This document shows, piece by piece, positions 25,866 to 35,904 of a stretch of 64,000 nt of DNA. The position numbers and the translations under genes were made by a program. Location: positions 16,342 through 80,341 of the forward strand of contig NZ_LUJK01000010.1 in the NCBI RefSeq assembly GCF_001601825.1. Reading direction: 5' to 3'. The first letter of the stretch is position 1, and each line of letters opens with the position of its first letter. The DNA comes from Limnobacter sp. CACIAM 66H1. Lineage in GTDB: Bacteria > Pseudomonadota > Gammaproteobacteria > Burkholderiales > Burkholderiaceae_B. The notes under the pieces were generated by a model. That model was not told where the DNA came from, did not search any database, and was given only the letters and a program-made list of their open reading frames with translations.

Positions 25866-26954
25866 TTAAAATACACCATTTGCACGCACCCAGCGGTTCC
25901 CGCTTTCACCCAGCACCAGCCCCAGCAACTCCAGTTCAGTGAGCACGGCGAGTGTGTCTTCCGAGCCCAAACCCAATTGTTGGGCCAATGTGTCGGTGTG
26001 CACCGGGTCATGCCCAAGGCATTGCAACACTCGGCCCAACTCCTCATCCTGTAAGGCACCAGTGTCCATGGTGCAGGTCATTTCGGTGTGGCAATCGCTG
26101 TCATCTTCTTGCAACACGCAGGCATGTTTGAACTCTGGCAGGCAGGCTTGCGCCTCTTCCATCAACTCTTGGGCTGTTTCGGTCAGTAAAGCCCCTTTCT
26201 TGATCATGTCATGACAGCCTTTGCTTTGGCTGCTGTGAATGGAACCTGGAATGGCACCCACTGGCCGCCCCAGTTCACTGGCGACTCTTGCTGTGATCAG
26301 GGAACCTGAACGCATGGCTGCTTCGACGACCAGCAGTGCATCGGCCAAGCCGGCAATGATGCGGTTTCGACGGGGGAAGAATCCAGCTTGAGGCGCAGTA
26401 CCGGGTGGGTATTCCGACAGCACCAAACCGCCCTGCTCAATAATTTGCCGTTTAAGGGCGGCGTGGTGCTTGGGGTATACTTCGTCCGGCCCGCAACCCA
26501 GCACGGCGATGGTGCCCCCTTGAGCTTGAAGCGCCCCTGCGTGCGCCGCACCGTCAATGCCTTCGGCCAGGCCGCTTACAACAACCCATCGGGCTTGCGC
26601 AAACGCCTTGCCAAAGCCCTGTGCATTGCCTAAACCGGTGCGCGTGGCGCTCCTGCTGCCTACAATCGCAATGCTTCGGGTTGTCAGCAAATCCAGGCGG
26701 CCATCACCGAACAGGATCAGGGGTGGGTCTTTCAGTGCAAGCAAACCCTGTGGGTAAGCAGGGCTGTGAATCCCTACCCAAAACCGTTTGTCGCTTTGCA
26801 ACAACCATGCGCTGGCCAGTGCATGCCAAAGCCGAACTGCTTCGCAGGGGGCGGGTAAACCGCAGCGGGGGCCTTGTTGCGCCAATTCGTAGCGTGCACG
26901 CGCTTTGATCGTGGTGTTGTATGCCAGGTTCATGGCGATGAGCAGCTCACTCAT
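25866..26954 (-). CDS. dprA: DNA-processing protein DprA
   Basis: RecA loader protecting incoming single-stranded DNA during natural transformation. The Rossmann core shows AIVGSRSATRTG, VVSGLAEGIDGAAH and FFPRRNRIIAGLADALLVVEA. The C-terminal winged-helix domain (about 295-362) is present. It has 362 aa, as expected. It is divergent from def across a 96-bp gap, a common arrangement in Burkholderiales, and is followed by topB on the same strand with a 112-bp gap. Confidence 0.94.
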   Translation of the reverse strand: MSELLIAMNLAYNTTIKARARYELAQQGPRCGLPAPCEAVRLWHALASAWLLQSDKRFWVGIHSPAYPQGLLALKDPPLILFGDGRLDLLTTRSIAIVGSRSATRTGLGNAQGFGKAFAQARWVVVSGLAEGIDGAAHAGALQAQGGTIAVLGCGPDEVYPKHHAALKRQIIEQGGLVLSEYPPGTAPQAGFFPRRNRIIAGLADALLVVEAAMRSGSLITARVASELGRPVGAIPGSIHSSQSKGCHDMIKKGALLTETAQELMEEAQACLPEFKHACVLQEDDSDCHTEMTCTMDTGALQDEELGRVLQCLGHDPVHTDTLAQQLGLGSEDTLAVLTELELLGLVLGESGNRWVRANGVF

Positions 26955-27050
26955 GCAAGAAGCCAGACAACAAGTAATGGAATTTGCGAACTATTTTTGC
27001 CACAGAAGGTATATCCTTTTAAGTGTTGACTGTGAAGGTTTTTTGAAAGC

Positions 27051-27560
27051 ATGGCTTTACTCCCAATTTTGCGTTATCCGGATCCGCGCTTGAAAACGGT
27101 TGCCACCCCCGTCACCCGGTTTGATGACGCGCTTGTCAAGCTGACCCAAGACATGGCAGAAACCATGTACGACGCGCCTGGCGTGGGTTTGGCCGCAACG
27201 CAGGTGAATGTGCACAAGCGAATCATCGTGATCGATGTCACTGATGACAAATCAGGCCTGACCGTATTCATCAACCCCGAAATCATCGATGCCAGCAAAG
27301 AATGCAAGGTCTACGAAGAAGGTTGCCTGTCCGTGCCCGGCATTTACGAGAAGGTGGAGCGCCCCGACACCGTGAAGGTCCGCGCTCAGAATGTGAAAGG
27401 CGAATGGTTTGAGATTGACTGCGACGAACTGCTTGCCGTGTGCATTCAGCATGAAATTGATCACCTGAACGGCAAGGTGTTTGTCGAATACCTTTCGCAG
27501 CTGAAGCAAACCCGCATCAAAACCAAGATGAAGAAGCAAGAAAAGCTTCAAACCGCTTGA
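27051..27560 (+). CDS. def: Peptide deformylase
   Basis: Metalloprotease that removes the formyl group from nascent protein N-termini. All three motifs are present: [18 protein letters not shown] with the metal-binding Cys, and QHEIDHLNG with the His-Glu-His set. It is 169 aa long. It begins a plus-strand run def-fmt. The 3' end is 14 bp from the fmt ATG. Confidence 0.96.
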   Translation: MALLPILRYPDPRLKTVATPVTRFDDALVKLTQDMAETMYDAPGVGLAATQVNVHKRIIVIDVTDDKSGLTVFINPEIIDASKECKVYEEGCLSVPGIYEKVERPDTVKVRAQNVKGEWFEIDCDELLAVCIQHEIDHLNGKVFVEYLSQLKQTRIKTKMKKQEKLQTA

Positions 27561-27574
27561 TTGCCCAACCCCCC

Positions 27575-28559
27575 ATGAATCGAACCCTGAATGTGGGTTT
27601 CGCAGGCACGCCCGAGTTTGCTCGGGTGGCGCTTGAGAAACTGATTGCGGCCGGTTATCCCGTGCATCTGGTGTTGACCCAGCCTGATCGCCCTGCCGGC
27701 CGCGGCATGAAACTGCAGGCATCCCCTGTCAAACAACTGGCGCAGCAACATGGCATTCCTGTTTTGCAACCCGTTAGCCTGAAAAAAAGGCGACGAAGCC
27801 CAACAGGCCTTGCTGGCCTTGAAAACTGCGGTGCATGGCCAGCCTCTGGATGTGTTGATTGTGGCTGCGTACGGCCTGATACTGCCGCAAACCGTGCTGG
27901 ATGCGCCCCGTTTGGGTTGCTTGAACATTCATGGCAGTCTGTTGCCGCGCTGGCGTGGCGCCGCACCCATTCAGCGCTGTATCGAGGCAGGTGATGCTGA
28001 AACCGGCGTGTGCATCATGCAGATGGAGGCAGGGTTGGACACCGGCCCGGTGCGCCTGTGGCGAGCCTTGCAGATTGAACACACCGACACTGCGTCTACC
28101 TTGCACGACAAACTGGCCACACTGGGCGGTGATTTGTTGGTGGAGGCTCTGGATTCCCTTCAAGTGGCAACACTGCCCCTGGTTCCACAACCTGATGTCG
28201 GAGTGACCTACGCCGAGAAAATCACAAAAGCGGAGGGCGTGATCAACTGGCACTGCAGCGCTGTGGAACTTCAGCGTACACTGCGTGCCTTCGATCCTTT
28301 TCCCGGTGCGAACACGGTGTGGGGCGGTGAAGCCCTGAAGTGTTTTGATCCCGAAACGGTCGCCTTGGCTGGCTTGATGGGTAACCCGGGTGAAGTGTTG
28401 TCCGTTGGTTCAGCTGGCATTGAAGTGCAATGCGGGCAGGGTGTGTTGCGTATTCGAACCCTTCAGAAGGCCGGCAGTAAACGTCAGCCTGCGCAGCAGG
28501 TGGCACAGGCTTTGGGTTTGCAGGCCGGAAACCAATTGGGCGCATTGGTCTCCAATTAG
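27575..28559 (+). pseudogene. fmt: Methionyl-tRNA formyltransferase, interrupted by a single-base frameshift
   Basis: Enzyme that formylates initiator Met-tRNA. The first part (ATG 27575) shows [15 protein letters not shown] and [10 protein letters not shown]. The rest, in the +1 frame, shows [26 protein letters not shown] and the C-terminal OB domain, and runs to a stop at 28557-28559. The break is at a run of seven A (27782-27788). Removing one A joins [16 protein letters not shown] in register. Programmed -1 slippage would not restore the frame; a +1 shift is needed. Because fmt is nearly essential in fast-growing bacteria, an assembly error in the homopolymer is the simplest explanation, but a real mutation or polymerase slippage is possible. 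Confidence 0.88.
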
Positions 28560-28579
28560 GCGAAGGGACTCGCGCGAAT

Positions 28580-28607
28580 CTTGAAATTTCGCAAAAAAAC
28601 CCTACTT
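28580..28607 (+). promoter_or_regulatory. Sigma32-like heat-shock promoter upstream of htpX
   Basis: CTTGAAA (28580-28586), a 13-bp spacer and CCCTACTT (28600-28607) match the E. coli sigma32 consensus (CTTGAAA, 13-15 bp, CCCCATnT) with two mismatches in the -10 element. It lies about 50 bp before the htpX ATG. HtpX is a known heat-shock protease in E. coli, which supports the reading. Confidence 0.6.
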
Positions 28608-28656
28608 TCGAGTTGTCGAATCAACGGGCCGCAGATCGGCCAAGGTGAGTAAGATC

Positions 28657-29514
28657 ATGTTTAACTGGATGAAAACATTCATGTTGATGGCGGCCATTAC
28701 CGCCCTGTTCGTGGTGCTGGGCGGCATGATGGGAGGCCGTGGCGGCATGTTGTTGGCCTTGGGTTTTGCACTGGCGATGAACTTCGGAGCCTATTGGTTT
28801 TCCGACAAAATGGTTTTGCGCATGTACAAAGCCAAGGAAGTGGATGCCAGCAATGCGCCAGAGTTTTACAATATGGTGGCTGAACTTGCACAGCGCGCAG
28901 ACATGCCGATGCCGCGCGTTTACCTGATCAACGACAGCGCCCCCAATGCATTTGCGACCGGGCGCAATCCTGAAAATGCCGCTGTGGCAGCGACCACCGG
29001 AATTTTGCAGGTACTGTCTGCTCGAGAACTGCGCGGTGTCATGGCGCATGAATTGGCGCACGTGAAGCACCGGGACATCCTGATTTCCACAATTTCGGCC
29101 ACCATGGCAGGTGCCATCTCGGCCCTGGCCAACTTTGCCCTGTTTTTTGGCGGGCGTGACGAGAATGGTCAGCCCATGAACCCGATTGCCAGCATTGCCC
29201 TGGCCATTCTCGCGCCATTGGCTGCGTCGCTGATTCAAATGTCAATCTCGCGCGCCCGTGAATATGAGGCAGACCGCGGAGGCGCAGAAATTTGCGGCGA
29301 CCCGGCAGCCTTGGCCAGCGCACTGGACAAAATTCAACGGTATGCCAAGGGCATTCCGTTCCGCACCACCGAAGCGCATCCGGAAACCGCTCAAATGATG
29401 ATCATGAACCCACTGTCCGGCCAAGGTATTGCCGGCCTGTTTTCTACTCACCCACCCACTGAAGAACGAATCGCCCGCTTGATGGAAATGGCCCGCACTG
29501 GCGGTCCACGTTGA
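28657..29514 (+). CDS. htpX: Membrane zinc metalloprotease HtpX
   Basis: Inner-membrane M48 protease for quality control of misfolded membrane proteins. It has two N-terminal membrane segments, the zinc motif HELAHVKH with the downstream Glu in [10 protein letters not shown], and further membrane segments. The ORF track starts at GTG 28645, but AAGGTGAG (28642-28649) sits at correct spacing for ATG 28657, which gives the canonical MFNWMKT N-terminus, so that start is chosen. The stop overlaps the rsmB TTG. A sigma32-like promoter lies upstream. Confidence 0.94.
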   Translation: MFNWMKTFMLMAAITALFVVLGGMMGGRGGMLLALGFALAMNFGAYWFSDKMVLRMYKAKEVDASNAPEFYNMVAELAQRADMPMPRVYLINDSAPNAFATGRNPENAAVAATTGILQVLSARELRGVMAHELAHVKHRDILISTISATMAGAISALANFALFFGGRDENGQPMNPIASIALAILAPLAASLIQMSISRAREYEADRGGAEICGDPAALASALDKIQRYAKGIPFRTTEAHPETAQMMIMNPLSGQGIAGLFSTHPPTEERIARLMEMARTGGPR

Positions 29515-30878
29515 AGCCGGTTCACAGCACACCGCCCAAACTGACAGAAGCCAGCTTGGCCTTTGCCCTGCTTCGGGCTGCAGCAGTCATGACCCGTGTA
29601 CTGCGGGAGGGTCGTTCGCTCGACCAGGCCTTGGCCGCTGAAACCAAAGGTGTTAAAACCTCGCAGGCTTTGGGTGCAATTCAAGACCTGGCTTACTTCG
29701 GCATGCGCAACCTTGGCCGTGGGCAAGTATTAACCCGCTTGATCAGCGGCAAAGCGCTGCTGAACCCCGAGCCCCTGAATGAATTGATGGCCTTGGGTTT
29801 CGGTTTGCTGTGGGATGACAAAAACCCGAAGTACCCGGCGCACACTGTGGTAGACCAAATGGTGTATGCCTGCACGGGCAGCGAGCAATTTGCACGTGCC
29901 AAGGGCCTGGCAAATGCCTGTTTGCGCAACTTTCTGCGTGATTCAAACACCTGGCGAAGCAAGGCGCTTGAAGATCCGCTGGCGCAGCACAACTTGCCTG
30001 TCTGGTGGATTGAAAAACTGAAAACCAGTCACCCGCAACACTGGGAAACGATGTTGGCACAGGCGCAAAGCCACCCGCCTTTGGTGGTGCGCGTGAATAC
30101 CCGCAGCAGTTCTGCATCCGCCTATGCGGAGCAGTTGAATGCAGCGGGCCTGGAAGCACGAGTGATTGGCGAGCAGGCCGTGTTGCTGGCCAAGCCAGTG
30201 CCAGTCTCTGCGCTGCCAGGATTTGATTTGGGCCAGGTGTCGGTGCAAGACAGCGCAGCACAGTTGGCCGCGCAGTTGTTGAATCCTCAAACTGGTCAGC
30301 GCATTCTGGACGCATGTGCCGCACCCGGCGGTAAAACCGGGCATTTGCTAGAGTTGGCCGACATTGAACTGGTTGCCCTGGATTCCAGTCCGCAGCGCCT
30401 GGGCCGCGTCGAAGACAACATCCGCCGTATTGCGCCCACCCTGAATGGTCAATGGGATTTGCGTTTGAAAGTGGCGCAGGCCGAGTTGCTCGACACGTGG
30501 TGGGATGGTGTGCCTTTTGACGGTATTTTGGCCGATGTACCATGCACGGGCTCTGGCGTTGTTCGCCGTCACCCCGATATTCCGTGGTTGCGCAGACCGG
30601 ACGATATTGCCAAGTTGTCGCAGATTCAACACAAAATACTGAATGCCTTGTGGTCTACCCTAAAGCCGGGCGGTACACTTTTGCTGGTGACCTGTTCCAT
30701 CTTTCCTGAAGAGGGGCCCCTGTTGGCAAAAGCATTTCTCGACAATCATTCCGATGCCCTGGCGCAAACCGCGCCCGGCTGGGTGTTGCCAGTTGCAGCG
30801 GCCAACCCTGATCAAGGCTTTGATGCATCTCCCGACGGGTTCTTTTACGCCAAGTTTGAAAAATCCCTAACCTCTTGA
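29511..30878 (+). CDS. rsmB: 16S rRNA (cytosine-967-C5)-methyltransferase
   Basis: SAM-dependent RNA methyltransferase, 455 aa. The N-terminal NusB-like helical domain (about 10-150) is followed by the Fmu-type methyltransferase core with [16 protein letters not shown] for SAM binding and the two reactive cysteines in ADVPCTGSG and VTCSIF. It starts at TTG 29511, overlapping the htpX stop as TTGA; no ATG lies early enough to be the start. Its stop overlaps the ribosome-binding site of the next gene. Confidence 0.93.
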   Translation: MKPVHSTPPKLTEASLAFALLRAAAVMTRVLREGRSLDQALAAETKGVKTSQALGAIQDLAYFGMRNLGRGQVLTRLISGKALLNPEPLNELMALGFGLLWDDKNPKYPAHTVVDQMVYACTGSEQFARAKGLANACLRNFLRDSNTWRSKALEDPLAQHNLPVWWIEKLKTSHPQHWETMLAQAQSHPPLVVRVNTRSSSASAYAEQLNAAGLEARVIGEQAVLLAKPVPVSALPGFDLGQVSVQDSAAQLAAQLLNPQTGQRILDACAAPGGKTGHLLELADIELVALDSSPQRLGRVEDNIRRIAPTLNGQWDLRLKVAQAELLDTWWDGVPFDGILADVPCTGSGVVRRHPDIPWLRRPDDIAKLSQIQHKILNALWSTLKPGGTLLLVTCSIFPEEGPLLAKAFLDNHSDALAQTAPGWVLPVAAANPDQGFDASPDGFFYAKFEKSLTS

Positions 30879-30887
30879 GGAAGTGCC

Positions 30888-31505
30888 TTGAAATTTAGCC
30901 AGGCCCACTCCTCGTTATGGACACGTGCTTTGCATGGCCTGCTGGGCCTTGTGCTGATGTGCGTGCTGGCTGTGGGGCTGGCCCAGCTTGATTCTTCAAC
31001 GCGGGTCACCGCGGTCAAGCTCGAGCCCAGCAAGCCCCCGGCGGCTGCCGCATGGAACCTGGCTGCCGAGTTCGAGATTGAATTGGGCCACAAGTTGCGA
31101 GAGGCGGTTGATCGGGGCTTGCCGTTGCAGTTTACGGTCGATTTTCAGTTGATGCGTTCCCGCTGGTATTGGGTTGATGAAGAAGTGGTCAGCACCACCT
31201 ACCCGCTTAACCTGTCCTACAACGCCCTGACCCGAACCTACCGCGTAGTGACCCCCACCAACACCTACAATACCCCCACGCTTGAAGACGCCATGCAGCA
31301 CATGACCAAGGTGCGGGACTGGGCTGTTATTCCTCGCGATCGAATCGAAATCGGGCAACCTTACACCGCACAAGTGCGTTTTCGATTGTTGCTGACTGAA
31401 CTGCCGAAGCCTTTCCAGATCAGCGCATTGGTAAACAGCGAATGGGATTTGTCCTCTGAGTGGCTCACCTTTGAATTTACGCCCAAGCGCGAGGCCTTGA
31501 AATGA
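30888..31505 (+). CDS. DUF4390 domain protein, exported or membrane-anchored
   Basis: DUF4390 family protein of 205 aa with an N-terminal hydrophobic segment (ALHGLLGLVLMCVLAVGLA). The body contains PLQFTVDFQLMRSRWYWVDE and the Asn-Ser-Glu-Trp motif NSEWDLSSEW. The TTG start at 30888 is supported by GAGGAAG (30877-30883), which overlaps the rsmB stop. Its stop overlaps the ntrY start as ATGA. In Burkholderiales this gene regularly precedes the NtrY-like kinase; the function is unknown. Confidence 0.85.
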   Translation: MKFSQAHSSLWTRALHGLLGLVLMCVLAVGLAQLDSSTRVTAVKLEPSKPPAAAAWNLAAEFEIELGHKLREAVDRGLPLQFTVDFQLMRSRWYWVDEEVVSTTYPLNLSYNALTRTYRVVTPTNTYNTPTLEDAMQHMTKVRDWAVIPRDRIEIGQPYTAQVRFRLLLTELPKPFQISALVNSEWDLSSEWLTFEFTPKREALK

Positions 31506-33775
31506 ATCCCTGGCTGGAGAACACCCGGTGGCTGCGTTACACGCTGCTGATTCTGGGCAGCCTGGGTGGCGTGTTGCTGTTTCTTCTGGCTTCGGCCTCT
31601 TCGAACACTGATTTTTTTGAAAGCAATTATCCCTTGCTGATTACGCTGAACGGCATTATCGCCGCGGGCTTGTTCAGCATTTTGGCCTTGCTGATTGTTC
31701 GAATGGTGCGCCGGTACCGTGCAGGTGTGTTTGGCTCGCGGCTCATGTTGCGCATGTCCTTGTCGTTTGCGCTGATGGGGCTGATTCCCGGTTTTGTGTT
31801 GTACCTGGTGTCGGTGCAATTTCTGGCAAAGAGTATTGACAGCTGGTTTGACGTGCGGGTGGACGGCGCACTGGAATCAGGCTTGAACCTGGGCCAAACT
31901 GCGCTGGACAGTTTGATCAATGAACTGGCCCTGAAAGGACAGTCCATTTCAATCGAACTATCGCGTGCTACACCCAGCGAGCAATTGCTGGAGCTGCCCC
32001 GCCTGCGCGATGCTGCCAATGTGCAAGAACTCACCCTTCTGACAGAAACCGGGCAAATTCTGGGGAGTTCAGGAGGCGCACTTGATAGCCTGTTGCCCAG
32101 CTTGCCCACGCAGGTGATGTTGCGCCAGGCCTTGATGACGCGACCCTTTCAACAAATTGAACCTGACCCCGAAGACCCTGATGGGCGCCTGTACATGCGT
32201 GTGGTGGTACCGATTGCCCCGCCCCTGACCAGTTTTGATTTGGGTCAGCGCTATGTACAAATCATGCACCCGGTGCCCACTACGCTTTCACAGCGGGCCA
32301 ATGCCGTGCAAAGCGTGTACCGCGATTATCAGGAATTGCAGCTGTCGCGTTCGGGTTTGCGAAAAATTTATGGCATTACACTGACCCTGGCACTGTTGCT
32401 TACGGTGTTTGTATCGGTGGCTGCGGCGTTCTGGCTTTCATCGCGCTTGTCATCGCCTTTGTTGTGGCTTGCCGAGGGTACCAAGGCCCTGGCCAGTGGC
32501 AACTTTAAAACCATGCAGCCTGTGAATGCGGACGATGAATTGCGTGAGTTGGTTGATTCATTCAACACCATGACCCGGCAACTGTCGGAGGCGCAGCGCC
32601 GCTTGCAGGCCAATCAAAACCAGCTGGCGGCCAACAACGACTTCTTGCAAAGTTTGCTGACCAGCCTGTCGGCCGGTGTGCTGGTACTCGATCACAAACT
32701 GCGCCTGAAAATGTACAACGACGGCGCGCTTCGGATTTTTGATCGTTCACTGGCCGAGAACCAGGGCCATCCGCTGGATGACATGCCCGGGCTGGAGGGG
32801 TTTGCCATGGCGGTGCGCGCCAGCGTGGCCGACAACCAGGGCAATGAAGGTGAAGAAAGTGGCATTTGGCAAAAACAGCTGGAGATTCCGCGAGCCTTTG
32901 ATTCGCAAAGTTCAAAGTCGATTCTTGTTCGAGGTTCACGCTTGCCGGGTGAAAAAGCCGGTTACGTGCTGGTGTGCGACGACATCACTGCATTGATTTC
33001 TGCCCAGCGCACAGCGGCCTGGGGTGAAGTGGCGCGTCGCCTTGCGCATGAAATCAAAAATCCGTTGACCCCAATTCAGCTTTCTGCCGAGCGCCTGCAA
33101 ATGAAGTTGGCCGACAAACTGCAAGAGCCAGAGTCTGGAATTTTGCAGCGTGCCACGCGCACGATTGTGAACCAGGTGGAATCACTGAAACGTTTGGTCA
33201 ATGATTTCCGCGACTACGCACGTTTGCCACCAGCAGATTTGAAGCCACTGGATTTGAATGATCTGGTGGTCGATGTCTTGGCGCTGTACGATGTGCATGT
33301 GGGCATTGAAGAACAGGCTGAAACCCGCTTCATTCCAAAATTGACTGAAAATTTGCCGCTGGTGGCTGGAGATTCGTCGCAGTTGCGCCAAGTGATTCAT
33401 AATTTGTTGCAAAATGCTTTAGACGCATGTGTCGATTGTGATCAGCCCAAAGTAGAAGTGCGAACAGAAGGTTTGAAAGCGCCGGAAGGCGAACTGGAAC
33501 AGTTGGTGGGTGTGAAGTTGGTGGTGGCTGACAACGGGCCGGGGTTTAATCCTGACTTGCTGGCAAAAGCCTTTGAGCCTTACATCACTACAAAAACCAA
33601 AGGCACCGGTTTGGGTTTGGCAATCGTTAGAAAAATTGCAGATGAACACAAGGCGCGAATAGCCATTAGAAACAGGGTAGATGCACAAGGGCGGGTTGTC
33701 GGTGCAGCGGTGGAATTGACCTTCCCCGTGCTGCAGGACGCCTTGAACAATGCCGAACATAGTCAGGCCGCATAA
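31502..33775 (+). CDS. ntrY: NtrY-like sensor histidine kinase
   Basis: Membrane histidine kinase of 757 aa. About four transmembrane segments (near 12, 47, 84 and 285) frame an extracytoplasmic region (about 105-280). Then come HAMP (about 310-365), a PAS-type domain (about 380-490), HisKA with phospho-His in ARRLAHEIKNPLTPI and HATPase_c (NLLQNALDAC, DNGPGF, GTGLGLAIVRKI). This layout is NtrY-type, with nitrogen or redox sensing proposed in relatives. The paired regulator follows after 18 bp. Confidence 0.9.
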   Translation: MNPWLENTRWLRYTLLILGSLGGVLLFLLASASSNTDFFESNYPLLITLNGIIAAGLFSILALLIVRMVRRYRAGVFGSRLMLRMSLSFALMGLIPGFVLYLVSVQFLAKSIDSWFDVRVDGALESGLNLGQTALDSLINELALKGQSISIELSRATPSEQLLELPRLRDAANVQELTLLTETGQILGSSGGALDSLLPSLPTQVMLRQALMTRPFQQIEPDPEDPDGRLYMRVVVPIAPPLTSFDLGQRYVQIMHPVPTTLSQRANAVQSVYRDYQELQLSRSGLRKIYGITLTLALLLTVFVSVAAAFWLSSRLSSPLLWLAEGTKALASGNFKTMQPVNADDELRELVDSFNTMTRQLSEAQRRLQANQNQLAANNDFLQSLLTSLSAGVLVLDHKLRLKMYNDGALRIFDRSLAENQGHPLDDMPGLEGFAMAVRASVADNQGNEGEESGIWQKQLEIPRAFDSQSSKSILVRGSRLPGEKAGYVLVCDDITALISAQRTAAWGEVARRLAHEIKNPLTPIQLSAERLQMKLADKLQEPESGILQRATRTIVNQVESLKRLVNDFRDYARLPPADLKPLDLNDLVVDVLALYDVHVGIEEQAETRFIPKLTENLPLVAGDSSQLRQVIHNLLQNALDACVDCDQPKVEVRTEGLKAPEGELEQLVGVKLVVADNGPGFNPDLLAKAFEPYITTKTKGTGLGLAIVRKIADEHKARIAIRNRVDAQGRVVGAAVELTFPVLQDALNNAEHSQAA

Positions 33776-33793
33776 AGAAGGAACTTTCTAACC

Positions 33794-34516
33794 ATGGCGA
33801 CCATTCTCGTTGTAGATGACGAAATTGGAATTCGAGAACTGTTGTCCGAGATTCTCGGCGACGAAGGGCATGCGGTGCTGCTTGCTGAAAACGCAGGCCA
33901 GGCACGTGCATTGCGTGACCAAGAGCAGCCTGATCTTGTGTTGCTCGACATCTGGATGCCGGACACTGACGGCGTGACTTTGCTAAAGGAATGGTCGGTG
34001 AAGGGGCTGTTGACCATGCCCGTGATCATGATGAGTGGTCACGCAACTATTGATACCGCTGTTGAAGCCACGCGAATTGGTGCGCTCGACTTTCTGGAAA
34101 AACCCATTTCATTGCAAAAACTGTTGGGCGCTGTTGAAAAAGGTTTGGCCCGCGGGAAGATGGTTCAATCTGCACGCGCGCTGATGCAGTCGCAGCCCAA
34201 GTCCAATGGCGTGGGTAGCGCTGCCAGTTTGTCCAGTGGGGCACCCGCCACGACACACAGTGGCTCGGCTGCTGCACCCGATTCAAGCCCCTTGGGTCAG
34301 GCCCTGGCCGAGTTGTCCACACTCGATCTGGATGCCCAACTGCGCGATGCCCGTGATTCATTTGAACGTATTTATTTTGAATACCACCTGCGTCTGGAAA
34401 ACGGCAGCATGACCCGGCTGGCCGAGCGCACAGGCATTGAACGCACGCATTTGTATCGCAAACTGAAGCAGCTGGGCGTGGAAGTGGGCCGCACCGCGCG
34501 CAAAAATATCGCATGA
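33794..34516 (+). CDS. Response regulator with REC and Fis-type HTH, without a sigma54 AAA+ domain
   Basis: Regulator paired with the NtrY-like kinase. The receiver domain (about 1-120) has DDE, the phospho-acceptor Asp in LVLLDIWMP and the Lys in FLEKPIS. A Ser/Ala-rich linker (about 135-175) leads to a Fis-type helix-turn-helix (ERTGIERTHLYRKLKQLG) at the C-terminus. Classical NtrX is about 450 aa with an AAA+ domain; here the AAA+ domain is absent, so it resembles the RegA/PrrA architecture. It should act as a direct DNA-binding regulator rather than a sigma54 activator. The stop overlaps trkA as ATGA. Confidence 0.87.
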   Translation: MATILVVDDEIGIRELLSEILGDEGHAVLLAENAGQARALRDQEQPDLVLLDIWMPDTDGVTLLKEWSVKGLLTMPVIMMSGHATIDTAVEATRIGALDFLEKPISLQKLLGAVEKGLARGKMVQSARALMQSQPKSNGVGSAASLSSGAPATTHSGSAAAPDSSPLGQALAELSTLDLDAQLRDARDSFERIYFEYHLRLENGSMTRLAERTGIERTHLYRKLKQLGVEVGRTARKNIA

Positions 34517-35889
34517 AAATCATCATCGTCGGCGCCGGGCGTGTGGGGGCCAGCCTCGCTGAAAGCCTGGTGTCCGAACACAATGACATTACCCTGATCG
34601 ATCCAGACCCCAAAGTACTGGCGGATCTTCAAGACCGCTACGACTTGCGTACCATTGCAGGCAATGGCGCTTTGCCGCGCGTGTTGAAACAGGCCGGTGC
34701 CGAGGATGCCGACATGCTGGTGGCGGTTACCCGCAGCGATGAAACCAATTTGGTGGCTTGCCGAATGGCTGCGCTGATGTTCAATGTGCCTCGCCGAATT
34801 GCGCGTGTGCGCTCGCCCGAAATGATGGAGCAGGCCCACCTGCATGGTGATGAAGGCTTCAATGTGGACCACGTGATTTGCCCGGAGCAAAGCGTGACCA
34901 ATCACATTGAGCGCCTGATCGAATTTCCCGATGCTTTGCAGGTACTTGATTTTGCCGATGGCAAGGTGACGCTGGTGTCAGTTCGCGCGTATGCGGGCGG
35001 GCCTTTGGTGTCGCACCCCATTGAAGACATTCGCAAGCACTTGCCCAAAGTCGATGTTCGAATTGTGGCCCTGTTTCGCGAAAACCAGCCTGTGGCGGTT
35101 GAGGGTTATACGATGATTCAACCCGGCGACGAAGTGTTTTGTCTGTCTGCCACTGAGCACGTGCGCACGGTGATGGCTGAACTTCGCCGCATGTCCAAAC
35201 CCGTCACCAAAGTGATGATCGCCGGAGGCGGCAACATTGGTCTGCGCCTGGCTCGTAGCCTTGAAGACAATTACCAGGTGAAGGTGATTGATGCCGACCG
35301 CAAGCGCTGTGAAGACCTGGCGAATCAGTTGGGCTCGCGTACCCTGGTGTTGTACGGCGATGCCACCGATGAAGATTTACTGGCCGAAGAAAATGTGCAG
35401 GACGTGGACACTTTCATTGCGCTGACCAACGACGATGAAAACAACATCATGTCGTCCTTGTTGGCCAAGCGGATGGGCGCACGCCGGGTTATTGCACTGA
35501 TTCAGCGCAAGGTATATGCCGAGCTGGTGCAGGGCGGGCAAATTGACATTGCATTGGCGCCTTCGAATGCAACACTCAGTGAATTGCTCAAGCACATCCG
35601 CAGGGGTGATGTGGTGGCAGTGCATCGCCTGCGCCGTGGTGTAGCCGAGGCAATTGAAACCATTGCGCACGGCGATTCCAAGTCGTCGAAAGTGGTGGGC
35701 CGTGCCATTGAAAAAATTGACATGCCCAAGGGTGCCGTGATCGGCGCAATTGTGCGTGGTGACCAAGTCATCATGGCGCACCACGACACAGTCATTGAGG
35801 CAGAAGACCACATCATTACTTTTGTAGAAAACCGCAAACTGATACCGCAGGTGGAAAAACTGTTCCAGGTCGGTGTGGGATTTATCTAA
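34513..35889 (+). CDS. trkA: Trk potassium transport regulatory subunit TrkA
   Basis: Cytoplasmic NAD(H)/nucleotide-binding gating subunit, 458 aa. It has two RCK/TrkA-N units (IIIVGAGRVGASLAESL near 3 and VMIAGGGNIGLRLARSLE near 235), each followed by a TrkA-C domain. It starts with an ATGA overlap to the response regulator and is followed 15 bp later by trkH, so kinase, regulator and potassium uptake appear coupled. Confidence 0.95.
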   Translation: MKIIIVGAGRVGASLAESLVSEHNDITLIDPDPKVLADLQDRYDLRTIAGNGALPRVLKQAGAEDADMLVAVTRSDETNLVACRMAALMFNVPRRIARVRSPEMMEQAHLHGDEGFNVDHVICPEQSVTNHIERLIEFPDALQVLDFADGKVTLVSVRAYAGGPLVSHPIEDIRKHLPKVDVRIVALFRENQPVAVEGYTMIQPGDEVFCLSATEHVRTVMAELRRMSKPVTKVMIAGGGNIGLRLARSLEDNYQVKVIDADRKRCEDLANQLGSRTLVLYGDATDEDLLAEENVQDVDTFIALTNDDENNIMSSLLAKRMGARRVIALIQRKVYAELVQGGQIDIALAPSNATLSELLKHIRRGDVVAVHRLRRGVAEAIETIAHGDSKSSKVVGRAIEKIDMPKGAVIGAIVRGDQVIMAHHDTVIEAEDHIITFVENRKLIPQVEKLFQVGVGFI

Positions 35890-35904
35890 CGTGGCGCGTG
35901 CAGC

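Noticed and set aside
27776-27792. Programmed -1 frameshift in fmt
   Set aside because: The downstream frame is +1 relative to the first part, so a -1 slip on the A run would not reach it.
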